In this document: in pieces, positions 7,120 to 14,341 of the stretch
How positions within the stretch are numbered: the stretch's first letter is position 1
Layout of the letters: every line of letters starts with the position of its first letter
NCBI GenBank assembly: GCA_903879875.1
Contig: CAIRNC010000468.1
Span: forward strand, 1-14,341
Source: an uncultured Bacteroidota bacterium
GTDB lineage: Bacteria; Bacteroidota; Bacteroidia; Flavobacteriales; Flavobacteriaceae
Direction of reading: 5' to 3'
Length of the DNA: 14,341 nucleotides
Position numbers and translations under genes: made by a program
The notes under the pieces: model-generated
What the model saw: the letters and a program-made list of their open reading frames with translations, nothing else
The model's database searches: none
Told to the model about the DNA's origin: nothing

Positions 7120-10100
7120 TTAGTACACTACTTTCTTAGTAACGATTCGGTTATCATCCGAAGTAATTTGAACTAACACTACTTGTTGTGCTGCTTTTAA
7201 GTCAGTTAATTTAACTGCAGTGGCGTTGATATTGTTTTTCTCCAATAGTAAACGACCTCTTACGTCAAATACCCGAACTTTAGCCATTACCGTTGAACCT
7301 GAATTTATATTCAATTCTTGTTCTTGTTTGTAGACTACAACGCTATTGGCATCAAATGTTGGGTTGTGAGTAGCTAATAGTGAACTTGTATACACTATTT
7401 CAAATCGGCTGTTGAATGCTCCTGAGGCAGAAGTAAACGTGTAAGGATTTGATTTTATGTCAAACGTTGTTCCAAATAAGTTATCTCTCAAATAAATATC
7501 TTGACTTCCAAGGAACAATCCATCTACGTGGTCGATGCTTATTGTAAATTCACCTGCAGCAGCAGCATTGAAACCTAATGGTACCGTATCATCAGTTGCG
7601 AATGGCAATGCACGCCCTTGAATCACATAATCCGCATTTTCAATTCTACTAGACAATGAACTTGAACCATAAGCAAGAAGTGATCCATCTATTGAAGTAT
7701 CCGCTCCTTGAGTAGCGTCTTCCATATAACCTACCATAATTTGATTTAAGGCAGTGGTTGCAGAATTTAAATTCAACCAAATACGGTGTTTTTCTTTAGA
7801 AGCAGTTCTAAAAAACTGACCTGCAGTATTTCCAACACGCATCGCATTAGTAAAAGTAGCATTTCCATTGGTTGTGGTCAATATTAAGAAACCTTGACCA
7901 GTTTGAATGGTACCATTACAAGAAGCACCGTTAGCTGCCGCAGCAGTAGCGCCCGCAGCAGTATAAGAAGCATAATTGTTTGCACCAGAACCAATTATTG
8001 CATGTGTCCAGAAATACAAGGTACCAGGATTAGCTGCTAAGAACTTATCGGCATCAATTGGTGATGGATAAGGATTTCCAATCAAGTTATAACCGTGGTT
8101 TGCACCTGAGTTACTCACAGGTGTAGTGTATGTACCATTGTTAGGTACACCTGTATAAATTCCGTTGAAAGTTTGGGCAGCAGCTGGAGCTGGCAAAAAT
8201 GTATTTGGTGAACGTATCATGAATCCTTTTCCAGCGATTTGACTTTCTGAAGTTCCAAAAGTGGTTGTTGAAGGTGATGCTACTGCAACGAAAACATTTG
8301 TTGGTTCGTCAAAAGTATAGAAACGAGTCGCTAATGTTAGTGGTGAAAATGATAATAAGTTTTGATTCGATACAGGAGAAGACCAATAGGTGTAGTCTAA
8401 CCTTCTCATAGCCGTATTTCTTTTTACAGTTATACTTCCAGTATTTGCAACATTATTAGTTTGAATGATGTTTGCATTGTTCTCTACAATAAAAGTGCCG
8501 TTATTTATAATTTCATTAGTAACCGTAAGGGTATGACCTGAATTTACCGTTATTGTATAACCCGAATTCACCGTTAAGGAATTGGCAGAAAATACACCGT
8601 AATCAGTGGTAGAATAGGCTGCATCAATAACTGCATTTTTAGAAATTGTTGGAGAACCATTAGACCAAACCGAACCATCCCATGTGGTTGTTGGAGTTCC
8701 AGCAAAACTACCCCCTATAGACAAACCATTGGTGCCAGCTGTTGCAGAATTGAAGCCCCAACCACCAGTTGTAGTTTGTCCACTAGCATAGTAACGAAGT
8801 GTAATGGTAGTACCTGATGGTACATTTTGTAAGGCGGCAACTCCAGATAAATCTATTTCTGCTGGTTTTAAAGAAGTTGAGGTAACTGGTGAACCAATTA
8901 AAGTAAAAGTTGTTCCATTTAAACTATACGCATATTGAGAAGTAACACCAACACCACCACTAGCTGCAGAATTATCTATGAAAGTATTAGTTCCAACAAA
9001 ATTTGCATTAATGGTTGAAAGCGAAATATTTTGTCCTGAAACAGGCGCAAGTGTTACTTGGAAATAATCCGTATTTGAAGTTGCAATTCCATTATTTTGG
9101 AAACCAGTAGTTCTAAAACTATTAGTTCCTGTGCTAGAACTTGCCGTTGAACCCCGTGTAATTGTGTTAGTGTTTGATGTAGAAACTAAGTTTGAAGAAA
9201 AAGTAGTTGCTGCAATTGTCGTATAATTACCCGCTCCAGTAAAATCCCAAGCGGCAATAGGCACTGGCGTAACTATTAATTCTTGTGTCAATGGAGTAGC
9301 AGCAACATAATTACCATTACCCGATTGTGAAGCGGTGATAGTCGTAGTTCCAACACCTACAATAGTAACCGTGTTTCCTGAAATGGTTGCAACAGCGGTA
9401 TTTGAACTTGCATAGGTTACGGTAAGTCCTGAAGTTGAAGTAGCTGCTAAAGTAAATGGCGCTTGACCTATTATTTTATTGGTAATTGCAAAAAAACTAT
9501 TTATGGTGTTAGTCGTAACTTGAGTAATACTTGCTGTTAAACCCGTTGGTTGTGTCAATGTGTATTTTCCAGCATTTGCGCCTCCTAATGTACTGGTAGA
9601 AGTTACAACAATTCCAGTATTGGCATTGATATCAGCAAAAGTACCAATCAAGCTTAGTGTCACTACATCTGGACTGATAACACCATTTAATGTTCCCGTA
9701 ATTGTAGCTACATTGTTTCCATTATATACTTTATCCTGAGCAGTAGCACTAGAAATAGTTAATGCTTTTTGAGCAACGGTTAGTGTTTGTGTTGTTTCTG
9801 CTGCTGCATTATAACCGCTGTTTCCTGCTTGATTGGCAAAAATAGTACAAGTTCCAGGACCAATAACGGTTATCGTTGTTCCATTAGTTCCAGAACAAGT
9901 GGCAACTAAAGGGTCAGAACTAGTAAATACAATTGGATTTCCTGAAGCACCACCCGTTGCTGAAATGGTATATGGTACATCACCATAGGTTTTATTACTT
10001 AAACTGTTAAATGTAATTGTTTGACTAGGTAATGCATGATAAGCAAAAGGGGAACCAATAGTAGTAGTTCCATCTGCAAGTTTCACTTGTATGCTAATAC

Positions 10101-13100
10101 CGTCTGATCCATCAATTGTAGTTGGTAAAGTTGCAGTAAAAGTTGTAACTCCAGGAGTAATTCCGTTCCAGTCTACATTTTGTGTTGTTGTTGAAGTATA
10201 ATCCGCACCATTTATAGTGTAGGTTTCAGCCGTAGTAGCATCGGAATTGGTTATAGTAGCTGTATATTTAAAAGTATAGCCTGAAACATAGTTAGAATAT
10301 TGATCTAAAGCGGTACAGGTAATTGTTCGTGTAGTGCTTGGCGCTAATATAGCACTTATCGTTGCTGTAGAATTTGTTGTAGGAACACCTGGATTAATCA
10401 CTTGAGTAACTGTAGCGTTTGTATATCCTGTGGCAATCACGGTAACCGCTTTAGAACCTGCAGTTGTTAACAACACATTCCCTCCTGAAGGTTTTAATTG
10501 AAGTGTACCTGAAGAAATTACATAGTCAGTAGATGGAGTTAAAACGGTGGTTCCAATTTTTACAGTTGTTATTTTTGTTCTCCAAGTGGCGTCGTCTGTA
10601 AAAGTAATGTCATTGTTATTATCTACCGTATTTGATGATGAATCTGCTACTAGGGTAGGAGGGGTTATGTCAGCAAATGTATTTCCAGATATTGCTAAAG
10701 AATTGGTTGTATTATTTACTGCATATCGTGCAATTGAAAAAGTGGCAGAAGTACTAGTACCGCCCCAAGCATAGAGTCTAAAAGTAATTGATTTTGCATT
10801 TTGTAGTGCAGATATTCCTGAAAGAGAAATTGCAGTTTGAACGGCTCCATCCGCAGTACTAGTAAAACTTATATCGGTACCAATTTCATTAAAAGTAGTT
10901 CCGTTAGAGCTATACATCCAAATATAAGCATTAGGTGCAGTAGCACCCGAACGTCTTAATGTTGCATTTAAAGTTGATAATGAGTAGTTGTAACCACTAA
11001 GGGCATTTATAGAAAACTCAAAATATTCATTATTCGTTATGGCATTTGCTTTTGTAGCATTAGCATCAAAGTTATTAGCTGCAAAACCACGTCCTAATGC
11101 AGTAGCTGTAATACCAGCTCCTCTTGACAGTGTTAATGTACTTAAATTTGAATTATTAGTAGTTGCATTATAAGTAGTTTCGGATCCTGTTGATGCTGGA
11201 CTACCAAATTGCCATCCTGCCAAAACTACTGGTGCAGCCGTAATATTAGCTGTTAATGAAGGTTGTGTTACGGAATAATTGGCTCCATCAGTTCCTGTTG
11301 CTGTAATGGTTGAAGTAACTGCAATTCCTGTTCCAACTGCTGAAGAAGCGAAGTTGGCTGTTCCATGAGTTAAATTAACACTATCCGTTAATAAAACACC
11401 TAAAAACGAACCTCCAGAAGTTGTTGTTGTTGTTGTTCCATCAAAAACTTTATTCGCAGCGGTTGCCCCCGTTACTGTTAAAGTGGCTACAGTTATGTTT
11501 CCTGTTAAAGTCGTAGGTTGTGTGATAGAATAATTTGCATTTGGTGCTGTATAACCTGAAACGGTTATTGGCTTAGCAGTCCCAATTCCTTTGGTTAAAA
11601 AAGTACCTGCAGGTGTTCCTGTTACAGAAAAAGTTTCTCCATTTTGTAAACCAACATAAGCAGGAGTTCCTGTAATTGTTGCAGCAAGTAACGCATCATA
11701 AACTTTATTAGCTGTTAATCCTGTAATGTTTATGGTTAATGGAGCAGTTATAATTGTTCCTGTTAATCCTGTAGGTTGTGTAATGCTATAATTTCCTGCA
11801 TCAGTTCCATTTAAACTAAATGAAGTGGTAACACCAATTCCACTATTTACATTGACATCTGCAAAAGTACCACCACCTGTAATATTAACAACGTCAGGTG
11901 CTATTGCACCTACTAAAGATGCTCCTGTTAAGGTTGCCGTATTTGTTCCAGTATAACTTTTTGATGTTACAGTAGCGCCAGTAACCGTTAATGCTTTTGC
12001 AGTAATATTCGCTGTTAATCCTGTTGGTTGAGTCAAAGTATAATTTCCTGCTTTTGTTCCTCCTAAAGAAGAAGTAGAAGTTACCGATTTTCCTGTTCCT
12101 ACTGTTGCAGTATTGAAGGTTGCTGATAATGAAGGTGTAACATCATCACTGTTGATGATACCACTCAATGTTCCTGTTAGTGCAGCAGTATTGGTTCTGT
12201 CATATTCTTTATTAGCGGTTGCAGCATCTGGAATAGTTAATTCTTTAGGCGTAACATTTAAAGACTGTCCAACTGGTGTAGCTCCGTCATAAGTTACATT
12301 TCCAGCTTGAAATGCAGTAATAGTTGTTGAGCCAACACCTACTAAGCTAACTGTATTTCCTGAAACTGTTGCTACATTTGTATTTGAACTCGTATAGCTT
12401 ACAGACAATCCTGAACTAGCCGTTGCCGTTAAATTAAAAGTAGTTGTGCTATATACTTTATCTGATAAGGTGCCAAATGTAATAGTTTGAGGCGTTAGTG
12501 CAGCAGAAGCCCATTTTGCATATAATGTTATATCAGTTGTTCCTATTATGTAACTGTCTCCAGCAGAATAAGATGTTCCTGAACCATCAGCCGCTGTATT
12601 CCATCCGTTAAAGTTATAACCTGTTTTAGTTAAAGTTCCTTCATTGGATAAAGTAACTGTTGCTCCATAATTTCCGCTTGTAGCAGTTGGAGCAGTACCA
12701 CCATCACTGGTATTACCGTTATAATATACCGAATAAGAGTTGATTGCAAAAGTAGCCGAAACAGTAACATCAGCAGCAACACTACTATCTGTTCTTGATG
12801 CGGTTAAAACACCATCGCTCCAACTCACAAAATGATAACCTGTAGCTGGAGTTGCGGTTATAGCACTTCCAGTAGCATTATAATTTACAGTTTGTGGAGT
12901 AGTTCCAGTGATAGAACCATTAGCATTGGCAGTATAACTTAGGGTGTAGGTATTAATTGCAAAAGTAGCCGAAACAGAAACATTTGCAACAACACTACTA
13001 TCCGTTCTTGGATTTGCTGTAGAAGCATCGCTCCAACTCACAAAATGATAACCTGTAGCTGGAGTTGCTGTTACGGCAATTCCACTAGTATTATAATTTA

Positions 13101-14235
13101 CAGTTTGTGGTGTTGTTCCTGAAATAGAACCATTAGCACCAGCAGTATAAGTTAGCGTATAGGTATTAATTGCAAAAGTAGCTGACACATTAACATTTGC
13201 AGCAACACTACTATCTGTTCTTGGGTTTGCAGTAGAAGCATCGCTCCAACTCACGAAATGATAACCGGTATTAGGTACAGCAGTTACAGCCGTTCCATTA
13301 GCTCCCGAAGCAACAGTTTGTGGAGTTGTTCCCGATATAGTTCCATTAGCATTGGCAGTGTAAGTTAAAGTGTAAGTAGGTGTCCATTTTGCATATAAAG
13401 TCACGTTTGCAGAGCCCATAGTTAGAGTAGCACTACCCGTAGCGGCATAATCAGTTCCGCTACCATTTGCAGCAGTATTCCATCCAGAAAAAGCATATCC
13501 TGTTCTTGCCAATGTGCCTGTATTTGCTTTTACGGTAACAGTTGCTCCAGAAGTATAAGCCGTAGCATCTGTTGGAACAGATCCAGATGTAGCGCTATTC
13601 GCATTATAAGTAACGGAATAAGTTGGTGCTGTTGAAGTAGTTTTTACTGTTGCTGATGTAGCATTTTCTACTCTACATGTTGTGCCAGTTGCTGTTAAAC
13701 TATTAGGTATAATATATATATTTAATACTTGGGAGGCTCCAACTGAAATAGGAGTTGCTGGGGTAATTGTATAAGTTGCAGCAGCTGTGGTTGGTGTGTA
13801 ACTTCCAATTACTGTTGTAGGAGTACTTCCCCCAATGCTATATTGAACGCTTACATTAGCTCCTGTTGCATTACTTGCACGAGATACAATACTTAAACTA
13901 CTAAGTGTAAACGTTACAGATGAATTACTAGTAATAGAAAAAGTGTACCATTTACTTCCAGTTATGTTTGCTGCTAACGTACCATTAAATCCTGAACCAC
14001 TTATTGATCCTCCCGCAACTCCGCAGGTAACGCCACTTCCTCTAGACAACTGAGAAAAAGTCAAACCTGTAGGAGGAGTAGAAATTGTTGAAACAGGAGT
14101 TGCTGGACATGTTACAGTTGTCATCGCAGAGTAACTCACAGCTGTCTGCCCCCAACTCACTTGAGCACACAGCAGCATCAAAAAGCCAAATAATAACGAT
14201 TGAAAAGCCTTTTTAGAAAATAATGTTTGATTCAT
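7120..14235 (-). CDS. Giant multidomain T9SS-secreted repeat protein
   Basis: 2371 residues from an ATG at 14235. Approximate order: signal peptide 1-29 (cut near SWG-Q); beta-rich module 33-197; Listeria-Bacteroides (Flg_new) repeat 205-285 ending in TLYAKW; three 71-residue InlB-B-like units 288-500; a second Flg_new repeat 501-576; BIG_2-like Ig segment 577-660; four YDG-like repeats 662-1000 (NKEYDRTNT, SKSYTGTNT, NKVYDALLA, NKVFDGTTT); second beta module 1002-1187; Shr-like/DUF1533 domain 1190-1284 (ITFTDDATWRTKI, ATGYTNATVTQ); Ig-like parts to 1488; fifth YDG repeat 1489-1571 (DKVYNGNN); BIG_2 segment 1572-1658 (YASSNTAVATISGN); third beta module 1660-1845; conserved C-terminal region 1846-2290 (YTYWSSPV, YNLIGNPYPSPID); T9SS type A sorting domain 2293-2371 ending in TKKVVY. 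It is probably exported by T9SS and anchored or released at the surface as an adhesin or matrix protein. No catalytic domain was recognised. Confidence 0.93.
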   Translation of the reverse strand: MNQTLFSKKAFQSLLFGFLMLLCAQVSWGQTAVSYSAMTTVTCPATPVSTISTPPTGLTFSQLSRGSGVTCGVAGGSISGSGFNGTLAANITGSKWYTFSITSNSSVTFTLSSLSIVSRASNATGANVSVQYSIGGSTPTTVIGSYTPTTAAATYTITPATPISVGASQVLNIYIIPNSLTATGTTCRVENATSATVKTTSTAPTYSVTYNANSATSGSVPTDATAYTSGATVTVKANTGTLARTGYAFSGWNTAANGSGTDYAATGSATLTMGSANVTLYAKWTPTYTLTYTANANGTISGTTPQTVASGANGTAVTAVPNTGYHFVSWSDASTANPRTDSSVAANVNVSATFAINTYTLTYTAGANGSISGTTPQTVNYNTSGIAVTATPATGYHFVSWSDASTANPRTDSSVVANVSVSATFAINTYTLSYTANANGSITGTTPQTVNYNATGSAITATPATGYHFVSWSDGVLTASRTDSSVAADVTVSATFAINSYSVYYNGNTSDGGTAPTATSGNYGATVTLSNEGTLTKTGYNFNGWNTAADGSGTSYSAGDSYIIGTTDITLYAKWASAALTPQTITFGTLSDKVYSTTTFNLTATASSGLSVSYTSSNTNVATVSGNTVSLVGVGSTTITAFQAGNVTYDGATPVGQSLNVTPKELTIPDAATANKEYDRTNTAALTGTLSGIINSDDVTPSLSATFNTATVGTGKSVTSTSSLGGTKAGNYTLTQPTGLTANITAKALTVTGATVTSKSYTGTNTATLTGASLVGAIAPDVVNITGGGTFADVNVNSGIGVTTSFSLNGTDAGNYSITQPTGLTGTIITAPLTINITGLTANKVYDALLAATITGTPAYVGLQNGETFSVTGTPAGTFLTKGIGTAKPITVSGYTAPNANYSITQPTTLTGNITVATLTVTGATAANKVFDGTTTTTTSGGSFLGVLLTDSVNLTHGTANFASSAVGTGIAVTSTITATGTDGANYSVTQPSLTANITAAPVVLAGWQFGSPASTGSETTYNATTNNSNLSTLTLSRGAGITATALGRGFAANNFDANATKANAITNNEYFEFSINALSGYNYSLSTLNATLRRSGATAPNAYIWMYSSNGTTFNEIGTDISFTSTADGAVQTAISLSGISALQNAKSITFRLYAWGGTSTSATFSIARYAVNNTTNSLAISGNTFADITPPTLVADSSSNTVDNNNDITFTDDATWRTKITTVKIGTTVLTPSTDYVISSGTLQLKPSGGNVLLTTAGSKAVTVIATGYTNATVTQVINPGVPTTNSTATISAILAPSTTRTITCTALDQYSNYVSGYTFKYTATITNSDATTAETYTINGADYTSTTTQNVDWNGITPGVTTFTATLPTTIDGSDGISIQVKLADGTTTIGSPFAYHALPSQTITFNSLSNKTYGDVPYTISATGGASGNPIVFTSSDPLVATCSGTNGTTITVIGPGTCTIFANQAGNSGYNAAAETTQTLTVAQKALTISSATAQDKVYNGNNVATITGTLNGVISPDVVTLSLIGTFADINANTGIVVTSTSTLGGANAGKYTLTQPTGLTASITQVTTNTINSFFAITNKIIGQAPFTLAATSTSGLTVTYASSNTAVATISGNTVTIVGVGTTTITASQSGNGNYVAATPLTQELIVTPVPIAAWDFTGAGNYTTIAATTFSSNLVSTSNTNTITRGSTASSSTGTNSFRTTGFQNNGIATSNTDYFQVTLAPVSGQNISLSTINANFVGTNTFIDNSAASGGVGVTSQYAYSLNGTTFTLIGSPVTSTSLKPAEIDLSGVAALQNVPSGTTITLRYYASGQTTTGGWGFNSATAGTNGLSIGGSFAGTPTTTWDGSVWSNGSPTISKNAVIDAAYSTTDYGVFSANSLTVNSGYTITVNSGHTLTVTNEIINNGTFIVENNANIIQTNNVANTGSITVKRNTAMRRLDYTYWSSPVSNQNLLSFSPLTLATRFYTFDEPTNVFVAVASPSTTTFGTSESQIAGKGFMIRSPNTFLPAPAAAQTFNGIYTGVPNNGTYTTPVSNSGANHGYNLIGNPYPSPIDADKFLAANPGTLYFWTHAIIGSGANNYASYTAAGATAAAANGASCNGTIQTGQGFLILTTTNGNATFTNAMRVGNTAGQFFRTASKEKHRIWLNLNSATTALNQIMVGYMEDATQGADTSIDGSLLAYGSSSLSSRIENADYVIQGRALPFATDDTVPLGFNAAAAGEFTISIDHVDGLFLGSQDIYLRDNLFGTTFDIKSNPYTFTSASGAFNSRFEIVYTSSLLATHNPTFDANSVVVYKQEQELNINSGSTVMAKVRVFDVRGRLLLEKNNINATAVKLTDLKAAQQVVLVQITSDDNRIVTKKVVY
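12736..13374 (-). repeat. Three tandem 213-bp units encoding 71-residue InlB-B-like repeats
   Basis: Units run 13374-13162, 13161-12949 and 12948-12736 and encode residues 288-358, 359-429 and 430-500. Each starts YTL-x-YTA-x-ANGS/T and contains TGYHFVSWSD and RTDSSV, ending in VSATFAIN. All three are exactly 71 residues. Units 2 and 3 share about 43 identical bases around the TGYHFVSW codons, which suggests recent duplication or gene conversion. Confidence 0.93.
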
Positions 14236-14293
14236 AAGGTAAAATATTAAATTTAATTTGGGTATATTAGTTCAATTAAAACGTAGTAACCAT

Positions 14294-14309
14294 AATTTGC
14301 GCAAATTTA
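14294..14309 (-). promoter_or_regulatory. Candidate -7 box of the giant gene overlapped by a perfect palindrome
   Basis: TAAATTTG (minus strand, 14309-14302) matches the Bacteroidota -7 consensus TAnnTTTG exactly and lies about 67 nt before the ATG. No clear TTG stands at the -33 distance. The 14-bp sequence AATTTGCGCAAATT (14294-14307) is a perfect palindrome covering most of the box, so it could be an operator. No binding protein can be named. Confidence 0.45.
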
Positions 14310-14341
14310 AAGCGTAAATCATTTTTAAAGTTATTTTTATT

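Noticed and set aside
12736..13374. CRISPR-like periodic repeat
   Set aside because: The 213-bp units are coding, stay in frame and encode similar 71-residue protein repeats. There are no short repeat and spacer units.
14306..14330. Repeated TTTAAAG upstream of the giant gene
   Set aside because: The spacing is 18 bp, not 21-22, and the sequence is low-complexity and AT-rich, so chance is a sufficient explanation.

Overview
The window comes from a member of the Bacteroidota, most probably a Flavobacterium-like marine or freshwater Flavobacteriia. The evidence is AT-rich spacers, starts without Shine-Dalgarno sequences, TAnnTTTG-type promoter boxes, a C-terminal type IX secretion (T9SS) sorting domain, and a propeller-type sensor kinase with a LytTR response regulator. 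All four genes lie on the minus strand, so the window reads from right to left. No tRNA, rRNA, CRISPR array, transposase or phage gene was found.

Right part (14235 to 7120): one very large gene for a 2371-residue secreted protein. It has a signal peptide, a beta-rich module present in three copies, Listeria-Bacteroides (InlB-B type) repeats including three exact 71-residue units, Ig-like BIG_2 segments, five YDG-like repeats, one Shr-like/DUF1533 domain, a long conserved C-terminal region and a T9SS type A sorting signal. A strong intrinsic terminator follows it (7096-7058). Its start region carries a TAnnTTTG box overlapped by a perfect 14-bp palindrome.

Middle part (6824 to 2837): a two-gene operon with a 7-bp gap. 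The first gene encodes a membrane histidine kinase with a periplasmic propeller, a Y_Y_Y domain, one transmembrane helix and a HisKA_2/HATPase core. The second encodes its likely partner, a receiver-LytTR response regulator. A 574-bp gene-free spacer follows, with a hairpin that may end the operon and, further on, an exact 10-bp direct repeat at 21-bp spacing. That geometry is typical of LytTR operators.

Left part (2262 to the window edge): the first 754 codons of a secreted fibre-like surface protein that is cut by the edge and has no stop in view. It has a signal peptide, a globular N-terminal region, a long coiled coil with three V-x-x-N-T motifs typical of trimeric autotransporter stalks, a tail-fibre-like linker, a YadA-head-like repeat block and a second copy of the linker. 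The linker copies share 123 identical bases at a distance of 717 bp (239 codons), and the coiled coil holds a 78-bp identical repeat at 147 bp (49 codons, seven heptads).

Working model (inference): the kinase senses an outside signal and phosphorylates the LytTR regulator, which may bind the 21-bp-spaced direct repeat and control the trimeric fibre gene. The giant T9SS protein upstream is transcribed separately and may or may not belong to the same regulon.
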